A DNA stretch of 64,000 bases from Nitrosomonas sp. (GTDB taxonomy: Bacteria; Pseudomonadota; Gammaproteobacteria; Burkholderiales; Nitrosomonadaceae). Below are positions 24,544 to 33,152 of the stretch, in pieces. The position numbers were made by a program, and so were the translations under genes. Where the stretch lies: NCBI GenBank assembly GCA_021604405.1, contig BQJA01000006.1, positions 1 through 64,000 on the forward strand, read 5' to 3'. The notes below the pieces were generated by a model that made no database searches, was not told the origin of the DNA, and was given only the letters and a program-made list of their open reading frames with translations. Position 1 is the stretch's first letter; every line of letters begins with the position of its first letter.

Positions 24544-26766
24544 CTATTCCTTTTGAATTCCCATTAATGATCCGGCCTCAAAGTCATCAACCGCTATGAC
24601 TTCTGCAATGGCTTTGTCCGCCGCTTTGAGCTTCCCGGCTTCTTCTTTTGACAAAATATCCAGCTGGGAAGCCTGTTCGATATCGTTTACTTGTGCTTTG
24701 TTCATTTTTTCTGCAAATGGCCGGGTCTCAACAACCAGGTTGAAAGCTTTTTCCAAAATATATACGGCACTGTTTTCATCTCCAGGGTGTAATCCTGCTG
24801 TTAACCGGTCGCGTTGCGCTGAGGGTGTCAGTAGTATCTCCGCACATTTTTTAATCAGAGTATCCGAAGGACCGTATGACCGCGGTCCAAAAGGCTGGAT
24901 AATAAAACGGCCAAGCCAGGCCACAGGCCGGTTCGGCAGGTTTGCAAGAATGGCATGGAAACGGTTTTCAATGGTAGTGAAGCCTTCATGCATACAGTAT
25001 TCCACCAAGGGTAAATCTTCTTCATTTTGACCGTCATCCTGCCACCGTTTCAAAGCGGCGGAGAGAAAATAAAGTTCTGAAAGGACGTCGCCTAAACGCG
25101 CCGATAACATTTCCTTGCGCTTTAATGCGCCGCCCAGAGTTAAAAAGGCAAAATCGGCCAGCACGGCAAAGGCCGCCGCGTAACCGCCTATTTTCTGATA
25201 GTAACGCTGTACTGACCCGTTGACTGCAGGTGCCGGCGAATACCTTGCGTTGGTCCAGCAGCGCAGCCATGCCCGGCCCAATGATTTGATGCCGTGTCCA
25301 ATATGTCCCCACAACGCTTTGTCGAATGCAATAAGCGCTTGTTTTGAATTCTTTTCTTTGAGCACCAGCATTTCTTTTAACAACCAGGGGTGACAGCGGA
25401 TGGCGCCTTGTCCGAAAATGATCATGTTGCGGGTCAAAATATTTGCGCCTTCAACTGTGATACTGACAGGTACCGCTCTATACAAGTTGCCGAGATAATT
25501 GGATGGACCATCGATGACGGCCTTGCCGGCGTGGACATCCATGGCATTATTGATCGCGTCCCGCATTCGGTATGTCGTATGTGCTTTCATGATGGCAGAG
25601 ATCACGGCAAGCTTGTAGCCTTGGTCAAGACCTGCACAGGTTAATTGCCGCGCTGCATCCAATAGATAGGCGTGCGCGGCCAATTCCCCCAAACGGACCT
25701 GAACACCTTCAAATTTGCCAATTGGAATATTAAATTGCTGCCGGATACGTGCATAAGCACCTGTAGTCCTGGCAGCGAAGGCAGTACCGGAGGCTGAAAG
25801 CGACGGCAGCGAAATGCCACGTCCCGCTGCCAGTGCCTCCATCAGCATTTTCCACCCTTTACCGATTTGAGATTGTCCGCCGATGACAAAGTCCAAGGGG
25901 ATGAAAACATCCTTGCCCCAATTGGGTCCGTTTTGAAACATTTGGTAAGATGGTAAATGTCGGCGGCCGATTTCTATGCCTTCCAAATGAGTGGGTATCA
26001 ATGCGACCGTTATACCGAGGCTCTCCTGTTCGCCCAGCAGGTGTTCCGGATCATAAAGCTTGAACGCCAAACCCAGCACTGTTGCCACGGGTCCAAGCGT
26101 GATATAGCGCTTATGCCAGTTTAATCGAATACCAATGATTTCTTTTTCCTGAAAAACCCCTTTGCAAATGACGCCGCTGTCCTCCATCGCTGAAGCATCT
26201 GATCCTGCTTGAGGGCTGGTAAGCCCAAAACAAGGAATTTCTGTTCCATTTGCCAAGCGAGGCAGCCAGTAATCTTGCTGCGCTTTGGTTCCGAATTGCA
26301 GGAGTAGTTCACCAGGACCCAGTGAATTAGGGACCATTACTGTCACGGCTGCGACAACAGACCGACTGGCAATTTTTCGGATAACTTGTGAATTGGCGTA
26401 AGCCGAAAATTCGAGGCCGCCATATTCCCGCGGGATGATCATGGCAAAAAATTGATTATTTCGAATAAAATGCCAGATTTCAGGCGGCAGATCTTTACGT
26501 TCCCAGTTTATTTCCCAATCATTCAACATGCAGCACAATTCTTCAACCGGGCCGTCGAGAAAAGCTTTTTCTTCTGCTGAAAGTTTGACGGGCGGCGTTT
26601 GCAAGAGCCTTGACCAGTCGGGATTACCGGTAAACAATTCTGCGTCCCACCAAACATCGCCAGCTTCCAATGCCTCACGCTCAGTTTCGGATAAACCCGG
26701 TAAAGCTTTGCGCATACGTTTTAAAACAGGTTTGGTCAGGAGATGACGCCGTAGTACAGTTAACAT
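24544..26766 (-). CDS. fadE: Acyl-CoA dehydrogenase (FadE-type)
   Basis: This enzyme starts beta-oxidation by removing hydrogens from acyl-CoA via FAD. The 740-aa product has FFAMIIPREYGGLEFSAYA, the substrate-site CFGLTSPQAGSDASAM, and the C-terminal VTVEGANILTRNMIIFGQGAIRCHPW, in the FadE long-protein group. E. coli FadE is about 815 aa with N-terminal membrane helices; those are missing here, so this copy is probably soluble or peripherally bound. The start has AAAGGATATT directly upstream. It is the first gene of the fadE-fadI-fadJ-CoA-transferase operon, 500 bases from the divergent membrane-protein gene. Confidence 0.85.
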   Translation of the reverse strand: MLTVLRRHLLTKPVLKRMRKALPGLSETEREALEAGDVWWDAELFTGNPDWSRLLQTPPVKLSAEEKAFLDGPVEELCCMLNDWEINWERKDLPPEIWHFIRNNQFFAMIIPREYGGLEFSAYANSQVIRKIASRSVVAAVTVMVPNSLGPGELLLQFGTKAQQDYWLPRLANGTEIPCFGLTSPQAGSDASAMEDSGVICKGVFQEKEIIGIRLNWHKRYITLGPVATVLGLAFKLYDPEHLLGEQESLGITVALIPTHLEGIEIGRRHLPSYQMFQNGPNWGKDVFIPLDFVIGGQSQIGKGWKMLMEALAAGRGISLPSLSASGTAFAARTTGAYARIRQQFNIPIGKFEGVQVRLGELAAHAYLLDAARQLTCAGLDQGYKLAVISAIMKAHTTYRMRDAINNAMDVHAGKAVIDGPSNYLGNLYRAVPVSITVEGANILTRNMIIFGQGAIRCHPWLLKEMLVLKEKNSKQALIAFDKALWGHIGHGIKSLGRAWLRCWTNARYSPAPAVNGSVQRYYQKIGGYAAAFAVLADFAFLTLGGALKRKEMLSARLGDVLSELYFLSAALKRWQDDGQNEEDLPLVEYCMHEGFTTIENRFHAILANLPNRPVAWLGRFIIQPFGPRSYGPSDTLIKKCAEILLTPSAQRDRLTAGLHPGDENSAVYILEKAFNLVVETRPFAEKMNKAQVNDIEQASQLDILSKEEAGKLKAADKAIAEVIAVDDFEAGSLMGIQKE

Positions 26767-27266
26767 AATATCCTTTACTCATGTTTACAGTCATCAGGGT
26801 ATTTGCATCCGCTGCGAGCGAACAGATGATTGCAGATTGCTGGATGCTTCAAATATTCTGCGGCACATGCGCATGTGCGTCAAATCAAAAGAGGGGAAAG
26901 TTAGGCGCAAACCGGTTACTGGACGAAAATTTTTGTCAACTTAAATTTGTACAAATAGCCGGGTATTGGCGAATAAGATCGCTCGTGCGGTTGATGCCAG
27001 CCCTGCTTGAATACTGCTTGAGTGATTTGTTAGCATGGTTGAATTGTGCGCGCATGCTTGCTTTGTCGAAAAATGGCTGTGTCAGTGGTCCCGAGTATGG
27101 CAGTTTTAGCATGCCGAATGTACATCATTATAAAGTATTCAGCAGTTTGTCAGCAGTGTTGCCGCCAGTGCAGGGTGTATATTAATTGCGAATAATGACT
27201 CGTCGTACCGTCCATAAGGTTGAGTGCGATAGTGCTTTCTTAACATAATTTCCAGGGGAACCGACT
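26767..27266. other. Divergent regulatory region upstream of fadE
   Basis: 500 bases between divergent fadE and the membrane-protein gene. The 134-aa ORF here is cysteine- and tryptophan-rich in an unprotein-like way and has no ribosome site. I looked for a FadR/PsrA-type dyad and did not find a clear one. Confidence 0.5.
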
Positions 27267-27959
27267 ATGCGAGACTGGGAAGTTTTATTCGTTGCCCTGT
27301 TCATTGCTGCATGCCATTTTATTTCTCCCTATATTCACCAAGCGTTTGAAAAATATCGCGCAGCTGTCATTTCCTTTACGGGCGGATTGGCAATCTCTTA
27401 TGTCTTTCTTCACCTCATTCCGGAACTCGAAGATGGTTTCGGGCTTGTTGGCAATCGTATATATTTCATTGCATTAGTCGGTTTTATTGTGTTTTTTGGC
27501 ATTGAGCTGATCATTACGCGCTATCAAGAACCCGCTGAGCACACACGCTTCTATGTATTACACATCAGTGTTGCTTTCATATACACGGCATTAACGATCT
27601 TCACGCTAGGGATGCAATTGCCGACGACATCAGCATTGACGGTTGTCTTCGCCCTCTCATTGGGGTTGCATTTGATGAGTAATGATATCGGTCTGCAAGA
27701 AAACTTCGGAAGCAGATACGTCAGAAACGGCCGGTATCTGCTGATCTTGGCCGTCGTTCTCGGATCTGTTCTAAGCATCGTTCGAAGACCGCATGAGATT
27801 GTAATCGACTCTTTGACTGCCATTCTTGCAGGTTTTATGTTGTACAAGATATTTAGAGAGCAACTTCCCGACATTCAACAAGTCCGCTACCTCCCGTTTA
27901 TAGCCGGGATCGGGATTTTTTTGTTACTGCATATTCTTCTCGACACAACGCATCGATAA
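27267..27959 (+). CDS. Seven-helix membrane protein, ZIP-like motif, function unknown
   Basis: The 230-aa protein has about seven hydrophobic helices. Near the N-terminus it reads FTGGLAISYVFLHLIPELEDG, similar in style to the HxxxE helices of ZIP metal transporters, and LSLGLHLMSNDIGLQENFG in the middle carries another histidine. The end is FIAGIGIFLLLHILLDTTH. The overall sequence is not a standard ZIP protein, and I do not assign a substrate. The start at 27267 has CCAGGGGA upstream. It is monocistronic. Confidence 0.6.
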   Translation: MRDWEVLFVALFIAACHFISPYIHQAFEKYRAAVISFTGGLAISYVFLHLIPELEDGFGLVGNRIYFIALVGFIVFFGIELIITRYQEPAEHTRFYVLHISVAFIYTALTIFTLGMQLPTTSALTVVFALSLGLHLMSNDIGLQENFGSRYVRNGRYLLILAVVLGSVLSIVRRPHEIVIDSLTAILAGFMLYKIFREQLPDIQQVRYLPFIAGIGIFLLLHILLDTTHR

Positions 27960-27982
27960 GCGCCGCTCGTTGTTATTATGCA

Positions 27983-28075
27983 AGCCCGATAACGACTCCA
28001 AGCCCGGATAACCCGGTTCCTGGCCGAGACAAGCAGCGGAGAAACCGCTTCCCGCAGCGATGCCTGGCTCGGGCT
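27983..28075. repeat. Nested inverted-repeat region downstream of the membrane-protein gene
   Basis: An outer pair AGCCCGA/TCGGGCT (27983-27989 and 28069-28075) encloses AGCGG-AGAAA-CCGCT (28035-28049). The region is GC-richer than its surroundings. It may be a Rho-independent-like stem, a decayed element or a structured RNA; I cannot say which. Confidence 0.3.
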
Positions 28076-28437
28076 GTTCCAGAAGTGATGCGCCTGGCGC
28101 ACCAAAAAATCGGCAAGGTCGTTGATTCTTTTGCACTAACTGGGCTAGAATGTGGCCTTTTTCAATCAATTTCCATAGCGTTTGACAACCGGGATAGCAT
28201 TCAGTACATTGAATTTTAATAGAAGAAAGATGTTTTATTTTTTCGATAATGGGTGTTTTTGTTGAAAATTTGCTGCCCAAAAGTTACTGACATGTGGTGG
28301 AGATGTAACAATTGTGCCTGTAGTTATGGCTGGATAGAAAAATTGTAGATATCTTTCTAACATGGGTTGCGAGTCTGTGAATACCAGCGCTGGACGTCGG
28401 CAGTAGTCACTTTAAAATTAAAAGAAGAGGAAGCGTT

Positions 28438-28656
28438 ATGAAATTTATGAATATTTTTTTAGTCGTTATCGTTTCAGGTGTGATGTCAGCCTGCACCACG
28501 CCGCAAGAAAAGGCTTACGAGTCTCAAACGGCTGTGAACGAGGAAAGGCTCGAGCTCATCGAACAATACAAAACGTGTGCGGAGAAGGCTGAAAAAAACA
28601 AGACAGATGGTACAGAATGTGAGAAATATCTAAAGGCTACTGATGCACTCAAGTAG
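28438..28656 (+). CDS. Small lipoprotein
   Basis: The 72-aa product has a signal peptide (MKFMNIFLVVIVSGVMSACT) with a lipobox-like GVMSAC, so it is probably lipid-modified at the cysteine. The mature part is a charged helix (EERLELIEQYKTCAEKAEKNK) with two more cysteines. The ribosome site AGAGGAAG is just upstream. Its stop codon is followed in the same frame by the arylsulfatase fragment. No family is recognised. Confidence 0.6.
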   Translation: MKFMNIFLVVIVSGVMSACTTPQEKAYESQTAVNEERLELIEQYKTCAEKAEKNKTDGTECEKYLKATDALK

Positions 28657-28938
28657 TTCGCCCCCGACGTGCTCCATATTTTCGATCTGTGGCTGGATCC
28701 ACAAGAGCGTTCCGACATTTTTATAAACAACTGCATGGAAAGAACCTGGACGCTGGTAACTATCCATGACGCTGTCCACGAAAAGATGAAAACCTATGTC
28801 AAATACCCACCGCGAAAACTCCAAAGTGAAGGTTACGCGGGTCCGATTAAACTCACGGAGTATCAGCGCCTTAAATACGTCCGTGATTTGCTCGAGAAGG
28901 AAGGATTCAAGCTCCCACTGCCAACCGGTAACGGATAG
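28657..28938 (+). pseudogene. C-terminal fragment of an arylsulfatase
   Basis: The frame FAPDVLHIFDLWLDPQERSD, followed by a WTLVTIHDAVHEKMKTYVKYPPRKLQ segment and a tail ending PLPTGNG, matches the extreme C-terminus of periplasmic arylsulfatases (the P-x-LFNLRxDPxERAD segment and the FPPRK tail). The catalytic Cys/Ser domain (C-x-P-S-R) is absent, and over 400 residues are missing. The fragment reads in the same frame as the preceding lipoprotein, beginning right after its stop. It is a relic of a sulfatase gene. The adjacent HAD phosphatase gene and the DUF1254 gene at 7.7 kb belong to families often found next to such sulfatases. Confidence 0.55.
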
Positions 28939-28982
28939 CGTAGTACGTCCCGATATTCATCAACATGCTTTTTGATCTTTAA

Positions 28983-29022
28983 GCCACGGTCTGTTTATTC
29001 TTATTGGGACCGTGGCTTTTTT
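28983..29022 (+). terminator. Rho-independent terminator
   Basis: GCCACGGTC and GACCGTGGC form a perfect 9-bp stem around a 16-base loop, followed by TTTTTT. It ends the lipoprotein/sulfatase-fragment transcript just before the HAD gene. Confidence 0.8.
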
Positions 29023-29038
29023 GCGGAGAGATTAAGAA

Positions 29039-30052
29039 ATGAAATCTACCATTAAATTTTCATTTGTCGGATTTGCCAATCTGCTGCTGGCCGTGGTTAT
29101 GGTGGCCGCGCAGGCTGCAGAACCGCTGCCATCCTGGAATGATGGAGCAGCAAGAAGCGCGATCGTCAAATTCGTTGACACCGTGACGACGCAGGGGTCG
29201 CCGGATTTCGTCCCCGAGCCGGCGCGTATCGCCGTGTTTGACAATGACGGTACGCTGTGGGCCGAGCAACCCATGTACTTCCAACTTCTCTTTGCCATAG
29301 ACCGTGTGAAAGCGCTGGCGCCAAATCATCCCGAATGGAAGCACAAGGAGCCCTTTGCTTCGCTGCTCAAGGGAGACGTGAAAACGGCGCTTGCCGGCGG
29401 CGAGCACGCGGCACTCGAGATCGTGATGGCAACACATGCGGGTATTACCACTGCAGAGTTCGAAAAAATCGCGCGGGGGTGGATCGCAAACGCAAGACAT
29501 CCGACGACCCAACGGCTATATGCCGAGATGATCTATCAGCCGATGCTTGAGCTGCTGGATTATTTCCGCACAAACGGTTTTAAAACCTTCATTGTTTCCG
29601 GCGGGGGTGTCGAGTTTATGCGGGCATGGGTCAATGAAGTCTATGGCATACCGCCTGAACAGGTGATCGGCAGCAGTATCAAGACCGAGTTCAGGATAAA
29701 CAATGGTGTCCCTGTACTGACCCGCCTGCCTGAAGTAAATTTCATTGATGACAGGGAAGGCAAGCCGGTGGCAATCAACCAGCATATCGGCCGCCGTCCT
29801 ATCGCCGCATTCGGAAATTCGGACGGCGACTTGCAGATGCTGCAATGGACCGCTGCCGGGGATAGCGCACGATTGGTCGCTTATGTTCACCACACAGACG
29901 GCGATCGCGAATGGGCGTACGATCGCAAATCCAGCATCGGCCAACTGGATGAAGGCCTCGATGAGGCGCAAGCGAAAGATTGGCTGGTTATCGACATGAA
30001 GAAAGACTGGAAGCAAATCTATCCGGACGAAACGAAGCAGGCAATGCAATAA
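29039..30052 (+). CDS. Periplasmic HAD-superfamily phosphatase
   Basis: The 337-aa protein has a signal peptide (MKSTIKFSFVGFANLLLAVV, cleavage after AQA). It then shows the HAD motifs: I in IAVFDNDGTLW (two catalytic aspartates), II in FKTFIVSGGGVEFM, and IV in AAFGNSDGDLQML. The cap region lies between motifs I and II (about 95-170). Its closest family style is SerB-like phosphoserine phosphatases, but being periplasmic its substrate is unknown. The ATG has GCGGAG upstream. The gene follows a strong terminator and an arylsulfatase relic, a pairing common in sulfatase loci. Confidence 0.8.
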   Translation: MKSTIKFSFVGFANLLLAVVMVAAQAAEPLPSWNDGAARSAIVKFVDTVTTQGSPDFVPEPARIAVFDNDGTLWAEQPMYFQLLFAIDRVKALAPNHPEWKHKEPFASLLKGDVKTALAGGEHAALEIVMATHAGITTAEFEKIARGWIANARHPTTQRLYAEMIYQPMLELLDYFRTNGFKTFIVSGGGVEFMRAWVNEVYGIPPEQVIGSSIKTEFRINNGVPVLTRLPEVNFIDDREGKPVAINQHIGRRPIAAFGNSDGDLQMLQWTAAGDSARLVAYVHHTDGDREWAYDRKSSIGQLDEGLDEAQAKDWLVIDMKKDWKQIYPDETKQAMQ

Positions 30053-30248
30053 ACAGAAAATCACTAACCCGGGTCTTTCTCGCGACATTTCGCGTGAACC
30101 AGTGGCAGGCACATTCCGCACCTCGCGATCGCTGCCACACGGCACAGACCGGGCACAAAACTAAAGCGAATTGTTGATTCCCCATGCAAATACCCAAGTT
30201 CATCGTATAATTCATTTTTCTTTAAGCTATCGCCTGTGTAAAGCACCT

Positions 30249-31559
30249 ATGACCGCAAGTAACTCGCTCGCCACCACACGCCAATTAATTGAATTTATTG
30301 ACGCCAGTCCTACGCCGTGGCACGCTGTTGCGCGCATGCGCCAGCATTTAACAGCACAAAATTACACGGAATTGTACGAAGCTCAATCTTGGCAGCTGCA
30401 TCCCAATACTGGTTACTTTGTGGTGAGGGAAGAAGCGTCACTGATTGCATTTTGTACGGGCGGCGAAATGACAAACACGCAGTTCCGTATTATCGGCGCA
30501 CATACCGACTCGCCCGGACTGCGTGTTAAAACCAGTGGTGCGCAGGAAAACGGCGGCTATCTGCGTCTCAATTGTGAAGTATATGGCGGCCCTATATTAG
30601 CTACTTTTACCGACCGCGATTTGGCTTTGGCGGGCCGCATTCTGGTGAGAGATGGCAGTGCGCAGGGGTTTTCCAGCAAGCTTTATGACAGTAAAAAAGC
30701 ATTGGTTCGTTTGCCCAATTTGCCTATTCATCTCAATCGTTCCGTCAACGACGATGGATTAAGAATGCAAAAGCATAAGGATCTGAATTTGTTACTGGGT
30801 AGCCTGCATGAGCCCTTATCTGCGAATGATTCATTTAATCAATGGCTTTGTGAAACGACCGCTGTAAAACGAAAAAATCTGCTTGGCTTCGAGCTGTTAC
30901 CCTATGACATTCAGCCCGGTGCCTTTTTTGGTGCGCATGATGAATTTATCGCCGTGCGCCAATTAGATAATCTGGCATCCTGTCACGCGGCAATTGCCGC
31001 ATTATTAAGCGCAACGGATTCAACGGCGACGCAAGTGATTGCTTTGTTCGATCACGAAGAGGTTGGTAGCGCCAGCTATACGGGTGCAGGTGGCAGTTTT
31101 TTGCAAGATGTTTTGCAGCGCATCCTATACGCTTTCAACGATGAACAAGATGCTCTGGCAAAGACCATGGCGAGAAGCTGGCTAGCATCCGCTGATATGG
31201 CACATGCGTGGCATCCGTCGCACAGCGATTGCTATGATGGTTTGCATCATCTAAAAGTGAATCAAGGCTTGGCGTTAAAAATAAACAGCAGCCAGCGTTA
31301 TGCGACAAATGCCATCGGGGAAGCTTTGTTTATGCAAGTGGCAGAGAAAGCCAATGTTCCGGTGCAAAAATATGTGCACCGCGCCGATTTGTCCTGTGGT
31401 TCGACAATAGGGCCCGTTTGTGCAACGCGTTTGGGGATACGTACACTTGATATTGGCGTTCCCATGTGGGCCATGCACAGTGCGCGGGAAAGTTGTGGCG
31501 CTCACGATCAGGCGTACTACCTGAATTGGATGCGCGCGTTCCTCAGTCCTGAACAGTGA
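30249..31559 (+). CDS. apeB: M18-family aspartyl aminopeptidase
   Basis: The 436-aa zinc aminopeptidase removes N-terminal acidic residues from peptides in the cytoplasm. All ligand segments are visible: IIGAHTDSPGLRVK, RQLDNLASCHAA, FDHEEVGSASYTGAGG (catalytic Glu pair), SADMAHAWHPS, and the C-terminal MWAMHSARESCGAHD. KYVHRADLSCGSTIGPVCA is another family signature. The start at 30249 fits the family N-terminus (TTRQLIEFIDASPTPWHAV); the track start adds 26 residues. The ribosome site is weak. It stands alone. Confidence 0.88.
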   Translation: MTASNSLATTRQLIEFIDASPTPWHAVARMRQHLTAQNYTELYEAQSWQLHPNTGYFVVREEASLIAFCTGGEMTNTQFRIIGAHTDSPGLRVKTSGAQENGGYLRLNCEVYGGPILATFTDRDLALAGRILVRDGSAQGFSSKLYDSKKALVRLPNLPIHLNRSVNDDGLRMQKHKDLNLLLGSLHEPLSANDSFNQWLCETTAVKRKNLLGFELLPYDIQPGAFFGAHDEFIAVRQLDNLASCHAAIAALLSATDSTATQVIALFDHEEVGSASYTGAGGSFLQDVLQRILYAFNDEQDALAKTMARSWLASADMAHAWHPSHSDCYDGLHHLKVNQGLALKINSSQRYATNAIGEALFMQVAEKANVPVQKYVHRADLSCGSTIGPVCATRLGIRTLDIGVPMWAMHSARESCGAHDQAYYLNWMRAFLSPEQ

Positions 31560-31613
31560 CACCTCTAAGGCTGAATGCATAGCGTTTTAACCGGGCAGAA
31601 GCGGTGGTTTGCG

Positions 31614-31985
31614 TTAAAAACGTATTTCAAGCTGGGGTGCTAAATTGATGCTGTTGGCTGTCTGATCATTGCCACTGGTGCCAACTAACGGATCCATTCG
31701 CCTGTTTTCTTCATAGATTGTTTTGGCGCCCCAGCGTACCGTTGGCGATGAAGAATCTGCCGGTTTTCGCCACTCTGGTTCTTCCTTGTCAGTACGATAT
31801 GCTTCATCACCCCGCGATAATTTCTTGTCAGTAGACTGAAGGTAGAATTCGTCTGGAAAATCCAATTTTAGCGTTGAGTCTGCAATGACAATTGAAGATA
31901 CTAATAAAAAAAGCACCCATGCTAATCGATATGTGTATGCGAATACGTTGTTATTTATTTGGGCGGTTTGTGCTTGCGTTATCAT
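31614..31985 (-). CDS. Small membrane-anchored/secreted protein coupled to the solute-binding gene
   Basis: The product (123 aa from the second Met) has one hydrophobic segment (YRLAWVLFLLVSSIVIADS), either a late-cleaved signal or an anchor. The remainder is hydrophilic and acidic/basic-rich (DEAYRTDKEEPEWRKPADSS), with a short C-terminal strand (LAPQLEIRF) suggestive of an outer-membrane end. The ATG at 31985 overlaps the 3' end of the upstream solute-binding gene by 35 bases and has GGAAGA upstream, which points to translational coupling. No family is recognised. Confidence 0.5.
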   Translation of the reverse strand: MITQAQTAQINNNVFAYTYRLAWVLFLLVSSIVIADSTLKLDFPDEFYLQSTDKKLSRGDEAYRTDKEEPEWRKPADSSSPTVRWGAKTIYEENRRMDPLVGTSGNDQTANSINLAPQLEIRF

Positions 31986-32769
31986 GTTCATTCTTCCAGT
32001 CTAATGAATCAAACCAAAATTTATGTTTGGCTGAAAGCCAGCCTTCTGCATCGCGGGCGGTAATCCATGCATTTAAGTAATTTAACAATTCTTGTTCCCC
32101 TTTATTAACCGCCATGCCTGTTTTATAACCAAGCAGCGGTTTGTCTATCGGCACATCAACTTTTTCCGGGTGTTCCAGCGCTAAAAATTGTGGTATCGGT
32201 GAAGATGATATCAAAGCATGAATTTTTCCTGCGATGACGGCATTTTTTGCATCGTCGGTTTTGACAAAAGATTTGATTTGTGCCTGATTAAAAATTCTTT
32301 TTGCCAGCTTCTCAGAAACCGTATTTGAAACGACGCCTATTGTTACGTTCGCATTGTTTAAGTCATTGAGCGATTCTTTATGTTTGGTTTTATCCATAGA
32401 AGCTGCAATCCAAATACCGGCATTTGCATAAGCATTGGAAAAATTAATCCGCAATGCCCGGCTCGGGGTAATTGCCAGCCCTGCGATAATAATATCAACT
32501 TTTTTTGTGACTAAAGTATCAATCAAATCTTCCCAATCAACAGCTTTCAATTTAAGCTGAACACCCATATCTTTAGCGAGTTGTTCAGCTATCTGGATCT
32601 CAAAACCTGTAAAACCACCGTTTCTATCTTCCATGACCCAAGGCTCTGCTAGCGAGATGCCAACACGCAATTCACCCGATTTGAGCACGCGATTAAATGT
32701 GTCTGTATACGCAGAATTTGAGAATAAAATTAACACGATGAAGCAAAATAACAGTTTTACCCGTATCAT
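31951..32769 (-). CDS. Amino-acid-type ABC transporter solute-binding protein (orphan)
   Basis: The 272-aa product has a signal peptide (MIRVKLLFCFIVLILFSNSA) and a type 3 solute-binding fold. Family motifs are LRVGISLAEPWVMEDRNGGFTGFEIQIAEQLAKDMG, VDWEDLIDTLVTKKVDIIIAGLAITPSRALRINFS, and TIGVVSNTVSEKLA. Such proteins bind amino acids for ABC import or feed sensor kinases. There is no permease or ATPase gene next to it, so it must work with components elsewhere, or is a signalling or stand-alone binder. The ATG at 32769 has GAGG upstream; the track start is longer by 51 residues. A coupled small gene follows. Confidence 0.8.
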   Translation of the reverse strand: MIRVKLLFCFIVLILFSNSAYTDTFNRVLKSGELRVGISLAEPWVMEDRNGGFTGFEIQIAEQLAKDMGVQLKLKAVDWEDLIDTLVTKKVDIIIAGLAITPSRALRINFSNAYANAGIWIAASMDKTKHKESLNDLNNANVTIGVVSNTVSEKLAKRIFNQAQIKSFVKTDDAKNAVIAGKIHALISSSPIPQFLALEHPEKVDVPIDKPLLGYKTGMAVNKGEQELLNYLNAWITARDAEGWLSAKHKFWFDSLDWKNEHDNASTNRPNK

Positions 32770-33152
32770 TCTGAAAACCTCAATTGAATAATATTTAACG
32801 TGATTGAACCCAGGGTTTAAGCTTAAAATCTTTTTGAGCATGAAATGAAATAAAAAATGTAGCATCTTGTAAAATGGCGGATAGCCTGGAACTATTGTGT
32901 CACACGCTACGGTTAGCAACAAATAAATAAATTCTTATATCGGAAGAATTGTCCTGAAAAATTCAAAATCAGGAAGCGCTCAACAAAGCAGTTCCTTTTT
33001 TCCATCGTAGCGCGTTTGTCGCTGAATCATGGTAAATCCTTCGATTGCCTTTACAGTTACCGGCAAGCATGGCGCAATTTACAAGATAGACGATGGCGAT
33101 ACTTGAGAAAGTAACAAGTAATGTTATCTGGAAAATGAAAAGAAAGTGATTT
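32770..33152. other. Gap between the solute-binding gene and glpK
   Basis: About 380 bases. An 84-aa minus-strand ORF (32969-33223) starts within the glpK 3' end and contains one hydrophobic stretch (FLFIFQITLLVTFSSIAIVYLV). It could be a small membrane protein but has no clear ribosome site, so I do not call it. Confidence 0.4.

Noticed and set aside
26781-27185. 134-aa ORF upstream of the membrane-protein gene
   Set aside because: Cysteine-rich, unprotein-like and located in a divergent promoter region.
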